NCBI GenBank assembly: GCA_937952245.1
Contig: CALFYS010000002.1
Coordinates: 3,366 to 67,365 of the forward strand
Origin: an uncultured Alphaproteobacteria bacterium
GTDB taxonomy: Bacteria > Pseudomonadota > Alphaproteobacteria > Puniceispirillales > UBA1172
Direction: 5' to 3'
Length of the DNA: 64,000 nt
Made by a program: the position numbers and the translations under genes. Positions within the stretch are counted from its first letter, which is position 1, and each line of letters starts with the position of its first letter. The notes below the pieces were generated by a model. That model saw only the letters and a list, made by a program, of their open reading frames with translations, had not been told where the DNA came from and did not search any database. Positions 56,078-64,000 of this stretch are shown piece after piece.

Positions 56078-57106
56078 TTAGTTGGCCGCAACCGTAAAGA
56101 CACTATCGCCCAAATCTTCATCAAAACAACGCTGATAATATTCGGCCACAACCGGGCGTTCCATTTCATCGCATTTATTGAGGAAAGACAGGCGGAAGCC
56201 GAGTTTGACATCACCCAAAATTTCAGCGTTTTCCATCCACGTGATGACCGTACGAGGCGACATCACGGTTGAAATATCACCAGCGATAAAGCCTTTACGG
56301 GTCAGGTCAGCAAGGCGGATCATGCTGTCGATCAGCTCAGGCGTGACGGTTTTGCTGTCTTTGTTCATCTTGCCGCTGACAATCGACATTTCAACATCAT
56401 GGGGCAGATAATTCAGGGTAGAGACGATTGACCACCGGTCCATCTGGCCTTGGTTAATCTGCTGTGTGCCGTGGTAAAGCCCTGTGGTATCGCCCAAGCC
56501 AACGGTGTTTGCCGTGGCAAAGAGGCGGAAGTTCGCGTTCGGGCGGATGACGCGATTGGTATCGAGCAGAGTCAACTTGCCTTCAATTTCCAGCACACGC
56601 TGAATAACAAACATCACGTCAGCACGGCCAGCGTCATATTCATCAAAAACCAAGGCCACAGGGTTTTGCAACGCCCATGGCAAAATGCCTTCGCGGAATT
56701 CAGTGACTTGCTTGCCATCCTTGAGGACGATGGAATCTTTCCCCACCAGATCAATTCGGCTGATATGGCTGTCCAGATTGACCCGGATGCACGGCCAGTT
56801 CAAGCGCGCCGCGACCTGTTCGATATGGGTGGATTTCCCGGTGCCGTGATAGCCTTGAATCATCACCCGGCGGTTATGGGCAAAACCGGCCAGAATAGCG
56901 AGGGTGGTATCACGATCAAAAACATAGGTTTCATCAAGATCAGGCACATATTCAGATGGTGTTGAAAAGGCTGGAATTTCCATATCAACATCAATCTTGA
57001 AGACATCACGGGCATTGACCGTAATATCGGGCGCAGCAAGACTATGCGCGGGGCGCCGTTCGTTGGTGTTGCTGTCTTGATTTGGGGATGTATCTGCCGC
57101 TGACAT
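56078..57106 (-). CDS. cobS: aerobic cobaltochelatase subunit CobS (AAA+ ATPase)
   Basis: 342 residues, an AAA+ MoxR-like ATPase. Walker A is GYHGTGKST (residues 85-93) and Walker B is VALVFDEYDAGRADV. The N-terminal domain ends in YVPDLDETYVFDRDTTLAIL, a CobS signature, and the C-terminus carries RLSFLNKCDEMERPVVAEYYQRCF. It forms the hexameric ring partner of CobT. AGGA lies eight bases before the ATG. It sits between the J protein and cobT in a minus-strand operon. Confidence 0.95.
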   Translation of the reverse strand: MSAADTSPNQDSNTNERRPAHSLAAPDITVNARDVFKIDVDMEIPAFSTPSEYVPDLDETYVFDRDTTLAILAGFAHNRRVMIQGYHGTGKSTHIEQVAARLNWPCIRVNLDSHISRIDLVGKDSIVLKDGKQVTEFREGILPWALQNPVALVFDEYDAGRADVMFVIQRVLEIEGKLTLLDTNRVIRPNANFRLFATANTVGLGDTTGLYHGTQQINQGQMDRWSIVSTLNYLPHDVEMSIVSGKMNKDSKTVTPELIDSMIRLADLTRKGFIAGDISTVMSPRTVITWMENAEILGDVKLGFRLSFLNKCDEMERPVVAEYYQRCFDEDLGDSVFTVAAN

Positions 57107-57154
57107 TTGTAATCCTTTTGTTAATCTAAACCTGTGATAAATCAGGGTTGCGCC

Positions 57155-57733
57155 TCAAGCAAAATGTTTTTTCAAAATACTATAGGCCCAGTTGATGGTT
57201 TTCAGCCTGTCTTCAGCCTCGCGAGAGCCGCCATTGGCATCAGGGTGATGGGTTTTGGCCAATTCTTTATAGCGTTTTTTCACCTTATCTTCATCGTTGC
57301 AAGGAGAAAGTCCAAAAACAGACCATGCCTTGCGTTGATCTGCTGTTAATTGCGGGGTTTCAGGTGAGCGCGTGTTGTCGTTATTGCCACCAAACACCCC
57401 TAAAGGGTCATCAAATTGCGCCTGCCAAGGCCGCGCCCCTGATGTTTTGGTGGAGGTGCCGAATTTCCACGATGGCCGCTCCCATGTTGTTGAATCCCGA
57501 ATAGCATCTTCCATGCGGGTTTCATCCATACCCTCAAAGTAATTCCATGATTTATTGTATTCGCGGACATGGTCAAGGCAGAACCAGATATAATCCCGAA
57601 CATTATGGCTTGATCGCGGGGCTTTATACGCGCCTTCTTCCTGACAGCCTTCTTTGGCGCACAGACGAATCTCTGGCGCTTCGTTCTGGCGCCATGATTT
57701 CATATCAGGGATGTTGATCGTCTGCTTTTTCAT
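57155..57733 (-). CDS. J-domain (DnaJ-like) protein upstream of cobS
   Basis: 192 residues from the ATG at 57733 (MKKQTINIPDM), chosen since GGA precedes it and the longer frame adds an unrelated 11 residues. The N-terminal part has a Cys/His cluster (LCAKEGCQEEGAYKAP...WFCLDHVREYN) that may bind a metal. The C-terminal 60 residues are a J domain with the HPD motif in KTHHPDANGG. J domains stimulate DnaK ATPase. The placement directly before cobS is conserved in alphaproteobacteria (from memory), suggesting DnaK-assisted assembly of CobST, not proven. Confidence 0.88.
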   Translation of the reverse strand: MKKQTINIPDMKSWRQNEAPEIRLCAKEGCQEEGAYKAPRSSHNVRDYIWFCLDHVREYNKSWNYFEGMDETRMEDAIRDSTTWERPSWKFGTSTKTSGARPWQAQFDDPLGVFGGNNDNTRSPETPQLTADQRKAWSVFGLSPCNDEDKVKKRYKELAKTHHPDANGGSREAEDRLKTINWAYSILKKHFA

Positions 57734-57888
57734 CGTTCCATTATAAACTTGGTTCAGCGTCTGCACAGGGTTTTAACAGTAAAATTTAATTGATTTGAAA
57801 TTTCTTTGACCTTGGGGGATTTTTGCCGCAACACTAAGGGTATAACCGTCCATGACGACAAGCCTTTAAATTAGAGTGTTACGAGATA

Positions 57889-58149
57889 ATGACAAGACAA
57901 GATCGCATCACAAGCCTGCTTCAATCGGCTTTATCGCCATCATTTTTAGCTGTCCGTGATGTCTCCCATCAGCATCATGGCCATGCCGGATGGCGCGAAG
58001 GCGGCGAGACGCATTTTGAAGTCGATATTGCCAGCGCTCTTTTTGATGGTCAAACCCGGGTTGCCGCCCATCGCATGGTCAATGATGCCCTTGCATCTGA
58101 ACTCAACAGCGGGCTTCATGCCCTTCAAATAAAAATCATCAAATCCTGA
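57889..58149 (+). CDS. bolA: BolA family protein
   Basis: 86 residues. The BolA pattern is complete: RITSLLQSALSPSFLAVRDVSHQHHGHAGWREGGETHFEVDI, then RVAAHRMVNDALASELNSGLHALQIKI. The histidines in SHQHHGHAG are the usual ligand set for a shared [2Fe-2S] cluster with monothiol glutaredoxins. It acts in iron sensing or iron-sulfur delivery and possibly as a transcriptional regulator. It is divergent from the J-protein gene and convergent with the DUF2889 gene. Confidence 0.94.
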   Translation: MTRQDRITSLLQSALSPSFLAVRDVSHQHHGHAGWREGGETHFEVDIASALFDGQTRVAAHRMVNDALASELNSGLHALQIKIIKS

Positions 58150-58175
58150 ATGTTGCGCAGAAAGCCTTGATCGGA

Positions 58176-58748
58176 TTATTTCGCGCCTTCATGAGAGGTT
58201 TTTTGACGTTCATACCCCAAAGCAAGGCCAGCCTCAGGGTCTAGAGCATGGCCGATACAGCTATCGGCAAGACTGCTGGTATCATTGGCTTTCGTGTCAT
58301 CTATACCCGCGGCGCGTCTTTGGCGGGCTTGTTCACCGTAAAGCGATTGTATCGCCACTGTTGCCACCGGCCCCAGCAATTCCGTGATATGGGTGCAGCC
58401 CGCGATACCGCCGATGGCGTGCCGTGTTTTATTGCGCCAGCCCGGGCCAATGTTAAGCCCGATTAAATTGCTAAAGCCAATGGTTGCCGATGGGCAGATC
58501 GCATAGGGGGCTGAAATGGTTTCGGCTTCAGCCTCGATAATTTCAAGCGCGTCATTGACCGCGATCCGGACTTTCATATGGTGCAAGGCTTCATGGGCTT
58601 TGATGATGCCGCGTTCACGATTGGGGAAGTCATAGGTTTTGACATCTTTAATCTCACCTTCAACATCAATCAGACCATCGCTTCGGGCATAACCATCAAG
58701 GGTGATGGTGCGGGTATGGATTTTCTCGCGGGTGATGTGATCAGACAT
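58176..58748 (-). CDS. DUF2889 family protein
   Basis: 190 residues, no signal peptide. Family features are HTRTITLDGYARSDGLIDVEGEIKDVKTYDF near the N-terminus and the GCTHITELLGPVATVAIQSL motif. The function is unknown; the fold is thought to be beta-rich and the Cys-Thr-His triplet is the most conserved point. The gene is the last of a minus-strand run aroK-aroB-CorC-DUF2889, 25 bases after the CorC gene. Confidence 0.85.
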   Translation of the reverse strand: MSDHITREKIHTRTITLDGYARSDGLIDVEGEIKDVKTYDFPNRERGIIKAHEALHHMKVRIAVNDALEIIEAEAETISAPYAICPSATIGFSNLIGLNIGPGWRNKTRHAIGGIAGCTHITELLGPVATVAIQSLYGEQARQRRAAGIDDTKANDTSSLADSCIGHALDPEAGLALGYERQKTSHEGAK

Positions 58749-58773
58749 TTCAGCCTCCCCTTAACAGATGGGT

Positions 58774-60051
58774 TTAATCAGATTTGGTATCGCTTGCGGG
58801 TTCATGCCAGACCCTGATGCGATCCAGTTTATTGCGCGTCCGGCGCAGCACCCTAAAGCGGGTTGAATGAAACCGATATTCCTGACCAGGTTCAGGGATA
58901 ATGCGGGTTTCATTAATCACCAGACCCGCGATGGTCGCAGCGTCATCATCCGGCAATTCCCAGCCTAAAGCCCTGTTGAGATCACGGATCGTGACATGGC
59001 CATCAACAATATATGAGCCATCGGGCTGTTGGCTAAGACCGGAGATAATGATGTCATGTTCGTCATCAATATCGCCGACAATTTCTTCCAGAATATCTTC
59101 TAAAGTGACGATCCCTTGGAAATCACCATATTCATCAACCACAATGGCGAAATGTTCCCGCCTTGCGCGGAAGGCTTGCAATTGGTCTCTCAGCAAGGTT
59201 GTTTCCGGCACGAAATAAGGTTCGGTTGCCGTCTCAATAATATTGAAATCATCAGCGGTTTTATCGCTGTTGCGATCAAGCCCTCTTAACAAAGCTTTGA
59301 CGTGCAACACGCCGATAATATCATCCGGCTTGCCGGAATAAACCGGATGGCGGGTATAGGGCGAATCCATAATCTGCCGAAGGGTTTTTTCCGCCGATTG
59401 ACCGGCGTTGATCATTTCAACCGACCCGCGGTGGGTCATCACTTCTTCAACCGTCACTTCGCCCAAATCAAGCACGCTGGAAAGCATGGCGGATTGTTCA
59501 CGGGTTTCAGCATCCAGCGTATTGGCGCCATGCAATTCAATCATCCCGCGCAATTCTTCTTCCCGCGCGTCATCATCGCGGGCGGCGGGTTTAATGATCA
59601 TCCGCACCAATTGATGCAGACCCCATGTCAACGGCGTTAACAGAAACACAATCACCCTGATGGGTTTCGCCACCCGCAACGCCATGCGGTCAGCGTGATT
59701 AAACGCATAGGTTTTTGGCAGGACTTCAGCAAAAATAACCAGCAAGACCGTCATCGCCACGGAGGCCAATAACACCCCGCCTTCGGCAAATAGCGTGATG
59801 GCGGCGGATGTCGCCAATGATGTGGAGACAACATTCACCAAGTTATTGCCAATCAACAATGTTGAGATCAGCTTGTCTTTATTGGACAGAAGTTTTTCAA
59901 CGGCTTGGGCGTTTTTCTCCCCCCGCCGGGCAAGGGCGCGCATTCGGGCTTCGGATGCCGCGGTTAATCCTGTTTCAGACCCTGAAAAAAACGCCGACCC
60001 AATCAATAAAACAACAATCGATAAGACAAGCAGAAATACGCCTAGTGTCAT
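58774..60051 (-). CDS. HlyC/CorC family transporter (CNNM-CBS-CorC_HlyC protein)
   Basis: 425 residues. The N-terminal DUF21/CNNM domain (about 1-190) has three to four membrane helices, with FFSGSETGLTAASEARMRALARRG as the hallmark. A CBS pair covers about 205-330 (VMTHRGSVEMINAGQ; EYGDFQGIVTLEDILEEIVGDIDDEHD). The C-terminal CorC_HlyC domain spans about 345-420. Family members are linked to magnesium/cobalt efflux or sodium-dependent transport. Its ATG overlaps the aroB stop (ATGA), so the two are coupled. Despite the old name, no haemolysin activity is implied. Confidence 0.9.
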   Translation of the reverse strand: MTLGVFLLVLSIVVLLIGSAFFSGSETGLTAASEARMRALARRGEKNAQAVEKLLSNKDKLISTLLIGNNLVNVVSTSLATSAAITLFAEGGVLLASVAMTVLLVIFAEVLPKTYAFNHADRMALRVAKPIRVIVFLLTPLTWGLHQLVRMIIKPAARDDDAREEELRGMIELHGANTLDAETREQSAMLSSVLDLGEVTVEEVMTHRGSVEMINAGQSAEKTLRQIMDSPYTRHPVYSGKPDDIIGVLHVKALLRGLDRNSDKTADDFNIIETATEPYFVPETTLLRDQLQAFRARREHFAIVVDEYGDFQGIVTLEDILEEIVGDIDDEHDIIISGLSQQPDGSYIVDGHVTIRDLNRALGWELPDDDAATIAGLVINETRIIPEPGQEYRFHSTRFRVLRRTRNKLDRIRVWHEPASDTKSD

Positions 60052-61208
60052 CGCTCAAGGCTCTCAGAGTTGTTGGGGCTGATCACTTGAAGGGCGAGGG
60101 CAGGGTCAACGGTTTTATCCACCCGCGCATCGCCAATGCCGTGGGGGACAATAAAGACGATATTGCCAGCGGTGACTTTCTTGTCCTTTTGCATATGGCG
60201 CATCAGGCGTTCAGCATCCGCTTCGCCCAGTTTATTCGACAGCATCGACCGCTGTGTTGGCAATCCAGCACGGGATAAATGCTGGGTGACGGCGGCCAGA
60301 TCATCCTCACTGGCAAAGCCAAGTTTATGGGCAAGACGAAAGGCATCCACCATGCCCGCCGCCACCGCCTCACCATGCAAGACCGAGCCATCATATCCGG
60401 CTTCCGCTTCATAGGCATGACCAAAGGTATGGCCAAGGTTAAGCAAGGCGCGCTTGCCGCCTTCGCGTTCATCTTCGGCAACGATTTGGGCTTTCGCGCG
60501 GCAACAGGTGGCGACACATTCAACCAAGGCGTGATCATCTTGCCCCAGAACCGCCTCCTGATTGCTTTCTAACCAAGAAAAGAAGCCCGCATCCCCCAGC
60601 AGGCCATATTTAACGACCTCAGCATAACCAGCCCGCATCTCCCGCAGTGGAAGAGTTTTCAACACATCAAGATCCGCCAGCACCGCCAGCGGTTGATGGA
60701 ACGCGCCGATCAGGTTTTTACCCGCGGCGGCGTTAATGCCGGTTTTGCCGCCAACGGAACTATCCACTTGCGCCAGAAGGGTGGTGGGGATTTGAATAAA
60801 ATCAACACCGCGCAAAAGGCTGGCGGCAACAAACCCCACCAGATCACCAATAACGCCGCCACCAAAGGCCACCAGCATCACGTTACGGTCAACATTAAGG
60901 GCGAGAATATCGTCCATGACCTGCCCATAGCAGGCGATGGATTTTGACGCTTCACCACCATCAATGCACAAGGCATCAACTTTTTGGGCTGAGCGTTCCA
61001 ACGCCTCGGTCAAGCGCGGCAAATGGTGATCCGCCACCGCCCGATCCGCCACCACAATGACATGGCGGTCGCGGATAAGGTCAGCCAAAAGCGCATCCGC
61101 CTTGTGCAATAACCCCGGGCCAATATGTATCGGATAGCGGCGCGCGCCCAGCTCAACATCAACGCGTTGATAAGGGGCGTCCGTATGAAATGTTGTTTCG
61201 TTTGCCAT
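60048..61208 (-). CDS. aroB: 3-dehydroquinate synthase
   Basis: 386 residues, with the family motifs DGGEASKSIACYGQVMDDIL, VAFGGGVIGDLVGFVAASLLRGVDFIQIPTTLLAQVDSSVGGKTGIN, and LNLGHTFGHAYEA with zinc ligands. It makes dehydroquinate from DAHP in the shikimate pathway using NAD and a divalent metal. It follows aroK by 48 bases and overlaps the CorC gene by four. The standard alphaproteobacterial aroK-aroB order is kept. Confidence 0.96.
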   Translation of the reverse strand: MANETTFHTDAPYQRVDVELGARRYPIHIGPGLLHKADALLADLIRDRHVIVVADRAVADHHLPRLTEALERSAQKVDALCIDGGEASKSIACYGQVMDDILALNVDRNVMLVAFGGGVIGDLVGFVAASLLRGVDFIQIPTTLLAQVDSSVGGKTGINAAAGKNLIGAFHQPLAVLADLDVLKTLPLREMRAGYAEVVKYGLLGDAGFFSWLESNQEAVLGQDDHALVECVATCCRAKAQIVAEDEREGGKRALLNLGHTFGHAYEAEAGYDGSVLHGEAVAAGMVDAFRLAHKLGFASEDDLAAVTQHLSRAGLPTQRSMLSNKLGEADAERLMRHMQKDKKVTAGNIVFIVPHGIGDARVDKTVDPALALQVISPNNSESLER

Positions 61209-61238
61209 GTTAATCTTTGTTTAAGCCGATCTTATCAT

Positions 61239-61266
61239 AAATCTAAAGCGTAAAATCTAAAGCGTA
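61239..61266. repeat. perfect 14-base tandem duplication at the 3' end of aroK
   Basis: The unit AAATCTAAAGCGTA occurs twice in a row (61239-61252 and 61253-61266). On the minus strand the first-read copy contains the aroK stop codon, so the second copy lies just outside the gene. It looks like a small replication slippage event without effect on the protein. Confidence 0.85.
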
Positions 61267-61814
61267 TTGAGATATGAAGTGATGGTTGTTTTCACTTTTT
61301 CAATAGCCTTCGTCAGGCTCAGCCCATCTGTATCAATCACCAATTCGGCGTTCTGATAGATAGGATACCGCTGTTTTGCCAGTTCCTGCAAGACTTTGAC
61401 AGGATCTTTGCCTTTCAGCAAGGGACGTGAATCGGTATTTGAAATCCGCCCCGCCAATGTTTCAGGGGCTGCTTTCAGCCAGACGCTTAATCCCAATTGA
61501 TTGATGATCTGGCGGGTTTCTTGCTGCATATAAGCCCCGCCGCCGGTGGAAATCACCGCCGGCTTGCCTTCCAGCAAGCGTTTGATCTCACGGGCTTCAA
61601 TTGCGCGGAATTTATCTTCGCCATAAAGATCAAAAATCGCGGCGATGCTCATGCCAGCGACTTTTTCAATCTCATCATCAGTGTCGATAAACGGAATCTC
61701 AAAATCAGTGCTGATTTGGCGGCCTATTTTTGATTTGCCCGCCCCCATCAGCCCCACCAGCACAAGTGGTCGCCGCAATGAAGCCAGGGGGGTGATCTCT
61801 TGTTTTTGTGTCAT
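61257..61814 (-). CDS. aroK: shikimate kinase
   Basis: 185 residues from the ATG at 61814; a start 18 codons upstream (61868) is possible, but the internal start gives the usual N-terminus before LRRPLVLVGLMGAGKSKIGRQI (Walker A). Other family points are the shikimate-binding FIDTDDEIE, FRAIEAREIKRLL and ISTGGGAYMQ, and a LID with DSRPLL. It phosphorylates shikimate. It is the first gene of the minus-strand operon with aroB, CorC and DUF2889. Confidence 0.94.
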   Translation of the reverse strand: MTQKQEITPLASLRRPLVLVGLMGAGKSKIGRQISTDFEIPFIDTDDEIEKVAGMSIAAIFDLYGEDKFRAIEAREIKRLLEGKPAVISTGGGAYMQQETRQIINQLGLSVWLKAAPETLAGRISNTDSRPLLKGKDPVKVLQELAKQRYPIYQNAELVIDTDGLSLTKAIEKVKTTITSYLNTL

Positions 61815-62022
61815 CAGTGTTGAAAACCGCCATGGACATAATGATGAGGCATGATCAGAGGTGATCATCAGAAGGTATAACCAAAAAAGCCAATTTAAAA
61901 GGTTGAGTTTACTGGAAAACCTGCCCTAATACCGTCATAATGTTGCATCATATTATGTCTTGGCTGTTTCGGCAATCTCCGATCAGCGGTGAATTTTTGA
62001 TTTTGGGGTAAGGGTTTTGTCC

Positions 62023-63969
62023 ATGAAGATGAATAAACAGGCAGGCAAGAAAAAAGGTTTTGTCACAAAACCTTTATGGGCTTTATCAATCTTGGCGAGT
62101 ATGGCGATCACCTCAAACGCCATGGCACGGTCTGATAGTATTTTGACGGTTGTCACCCCGCAAAACACCGCCAAAGCCTCCGATAATATTTCAGCCCCTC
62201 AAAACCAATCTGGCGAAAGCGCCGCCCCTGTTGATTTAACCGATTTAATCAAAGCCCAAGATGATGATCAAAACACGCTTAATGTAGCGGGCGATAACAC
62301 AAGCCCTCTTGAAACCGCTGAAGATGAAAATACCGCGCCATCGGTTTCAACTTCGGCGCCAACCATTAGCCTGAAGCGGAAAGACCCATCGTCTATTCGT
62401 CTGGCGGCGGTTGGGATTGATCGTGATGCCCTTGATGGTCTGGACAGTTTAATGTGGCAAGGCAGTGATGCCGCCACTATTTTGACATTGCGTCAAGCCT
62501 TGGCCAATGCCGCCACGCCATCATCTCTGACCGCTGTTTTGCATCATCTTGATATTGCAAGAGTGCCGCCACCGGAAGGGTTTGTTGATCTCGCCCCGCA
62601 ATTGATCGAACAACGCCTGAACGCGCTGGCCAAGCGTGGGGCTTCTCAAGACCTCGCGGTGTTGATTGCCCAATTGCCCCATGATGACCAATGGCAAGAT
62701 TGGCATCAATGGCTGGCGGTGCATAATCTGTTGACGCGCAATGATGACGCGGCCTGCACGGCGGCTCAAGACCAAGTTCAACAGACGCTTGACCCATTAT
62801 GGCATCAGATCAACACGTTTTGTGCTGTTGTGGCGGGGCAAGCGGATCAAGCGATATTCGCCCTTGATATTTTGAGCGACAGCGGTCTTTCCAGCCCGAA
62901 TTTTGACCAATTGATGCGCCAGTTGATCGGCCAAGGCGACGCGGTTGATTTGGACCGTGCCAATATCTCCGGCATTGATCTTGTGTTGATGGATAGCGCC
63001 CGCATCACGATTGAACCCGAAAGCCTGAACGGCTTGCATCAAGGCCATCAGGATAGCGTCTTGTCACTGCGGTATCTTAGCGATGACAGTTTGCGGATGA
63101 TGACCGCCCGCCATTTTGACCATGATGATATGATGGCGTTGAAAACATCTTGGGCGTTATTGCCGATTAAATCCATCACCTCTGCTGAAGCCTTAACACG
63201 GTTTTCCATTAGTGGTGCTGGCAGCGGTGCTGGCCGTGATGCGACCCCTGATGCGCTCAACCCTGATGATATTCTAATGGCGCGGCTTGACGCCTGGCAG
63301 GCCATTGCCGCCGAAAAAGATGACCGGACAGCGGCGCAATTGGCCTATGAAGCCATGATGATTGATTATAACAACGCGGGCATCAAAGGTTTTGCCCTGT
63401 GGTTGCCGATCTTGGAACGCGGTGCCACTGACCTTGATGTTGAAGATAAAATTGGTCCTGTGCTTGGGTTTTCGCCGGAATCGTCGCGTTTGGTGATGTC
63501 CGATGAAGCCATGGCCTGGCATGAGCTGTTGGCCTTTGGCCGCAAGCCCACCCGCGGGGAAACCTTGCAATTAACCGCTGGTTTTGATGGCCTGCCCCTC
63601 TTGGATGCGATTGATATTGCCGTTGAAAATATTGATTGGATGGCGGTGACGGCGGATACCCCGCAACTGGCGGCTTCTGCTGGCGGCAACAGCCTGCCTT
63701 ATCAAGGGTTGATGCAGGTTGAAACAAGCGCCAATCAAGGCTTGAAGGCGGAAACCTTAATGCGGGTTGCGCTGCTTTTAGATGGTGTTGATCTGGCGAC
63801 ATTAAGCCGTGATGACGCGGCAAAAGTTGTTTCCGCTTTGCATCAAGTGGGGCTAAAAGATACCGCCCGGGCGTTGGCGCGGGATATTTTAGTATCTTGG
63901 GCGGCGGCACGGCATTTTGGCCCTATAGAAGATAACGTTCAATCCACTGAAACCGCGTCAGCATCATGA
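62023..63969 (+). CDS. large secreted protein of unknown function
   Basis: 648 residues from the ATG at 62023, chosen because AAGGG lies eight bases upstream; the longer frame starts at TTG 62017. A long basic signal peptide ends at SNAMARSD. A disordered Thr/Asp/Asn-rich stretch (about 35-115) precedes a mostly helical region (about 120-640) with repeated helix pairs resembling solenoid repeats. No family was recognised. Two cysteines (about 247 and 266) could form a disulfide. It is divergent from aroK, and its stop overlaps the next start (ATGA), so it heads an operon reaching beyond the window. A periplasmic or surface role is inferred from the signal peptide only. Confidence 0.75.
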   Translation: MKMNKQAGKKKGFVTKPLWALSILASMAITSNAMARSDSILTVVTPQNTAKASDNISAPQNQSGESAAPVDLTDLIKAQDDDQNTLNVAGDNTSPLETAEDENTAPSVSTSAPTISLKRKDPSSIRLAAVGIDRDALDGLDSLMWQGSDAATILTLRQALANAATPSSLTAVLHHLDIARVPPPEGFVDLAPQLIEQRLNALAKRGASQDLAVLIAQLPHDDQWQDWHQWLAVHNLLTRNDDAACTAAQDQVQQTLDPLWHQINTFCAVVAGQADQAIFALDILSDSGLSSPNFDQLMRQLIGQGDAVDLDRANISGIDLVLMDSARITIEPESLNGLHQGHQDSVLSLRYLSDDSLRMMTARHFDHDDMMALKTSWALLPIKSITSAEALTRFSISGAGSGAGRDATPDALNPDDILMARLDAWQAIAAEKDDRTAAQLAYEAMMIDYNNAGIKGFALWLPILERGATDLDVEDKIGPVLGFSPESSRLVMSDEAMAWHELLAFGRKPTRGETLQLTAGFDGLPLLDAIDIAVENIDWMAVTADTPQLAASAGGNSLPYQGLMQVETSANQGLKAETLMRVALLLDGVDLATLSRDDAAKVVSALHQVGLKDTARALARDILVSWAAARHFGPIEDNVQSTETASAS

Positions 63970-64000
63970 CCCGTCAAGGACAGCCGTCAACACGCCAAAA
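63966..64000 (+). CDS. start of a further gene cut by the window end
   Basis: An ATG overlaps the stop of the preceding gene (ATGA at 63966-63969) and opens a frame to the window end (MTRQGQPSTRQ). Only eleven codons are visible. By synteny with other alphaproteobacteria, where a tyrosine recombinase gene (xerD) lies near aroK-aroB, it could be xerD, but the sequence itself does not show this. Confidence 0.45.
   Translation, partial: MTRQGQPSTRQ

Noticed and set aside
58774..60051. Haemolysin gene
   Set aside because: The CNNM-CBS-CorC layout is that of a transporter family; the haemolysin name is historical.

Overview
The window looks like a chromosomal segment of a free-living Gram-negative alphaproteobacterium of moderate GC content. 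The main clues are a class I lysyl-tRNA synthetase, the set J-domain protein–CobS–CobT next to BolA, a groESL operon with a CIRCE operator, DUF1289 and DUF2889 proteins, and aroK-aroB-CorC order. A marine SAR116-like lineage is a guess from overall gene content and was not tested. Coding density is high. No tRNA, rRNA, insertion sequence, prophage or CRISPR array was seen.

Layout. 1-230 is the 3' end of a class III aminotransferase. 316-7594 is a two-gene surface operon: a TPR plus outer-membrane beta-barrel protein, immediately followed by a 1955-residue exported protein with a FecR domain, an acidic linker and ten VCBS-type repeats. 7629-13301 carries a DMT-family exporter, a photolyase/cryptochrome, a cytochrome c', a small Cys-rich protein, a TbpB-like lipoprotein and a YnjB-type binding protein; the YnjC-type permease follows at 13320-15056 with no ATPase gene beside it. 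15271-18972 holds a DJ-1-like protein, DUF1289, a betaine-homocysteine methyltransferase and aspS. 19049-23536 holds ctaA, groES-groEL, DUF1284 and bioY. 23586-30347 holds a DinG-type helicase, class I lysS, pyrD, a ribbon-helix-helix protein and rpmB.

30424-54117 is the most striking part: an M48 lipoprotein followed by a two-partner secretion (TPS) operon. The operon encodes an unusually long TpsB transporter with an N-terminal Ig-like extension, a small single-pass membrane protein, and a 6513-residue TpsA exoprotein of the LktA-like type in one uninterrupted 19.5-kb frame. Together with the FecR-VCBS operon this suggests a cell with a large investment in surface proteins for adhesion or aggregation.

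54153-61814 is again ordinary alphaproteobacterial backbone: cobT, cobS and a J protein on the minus strand, bolA on the plus strand, then DUF2889, CorC/HlyC, aroB and aroK on the minus strand. The window ends with a large secreted protein of unknown function (62023-63969), whose stop overlaps the start of a further gene cut by the window edge.

Functional calls rest on reading protein sequences by eye; no search was run. Start codons were moved from the longest frame where a Shine-Dalgarno site, signal peptide or family N-terminus favoured an internal start, and each such case is stated.
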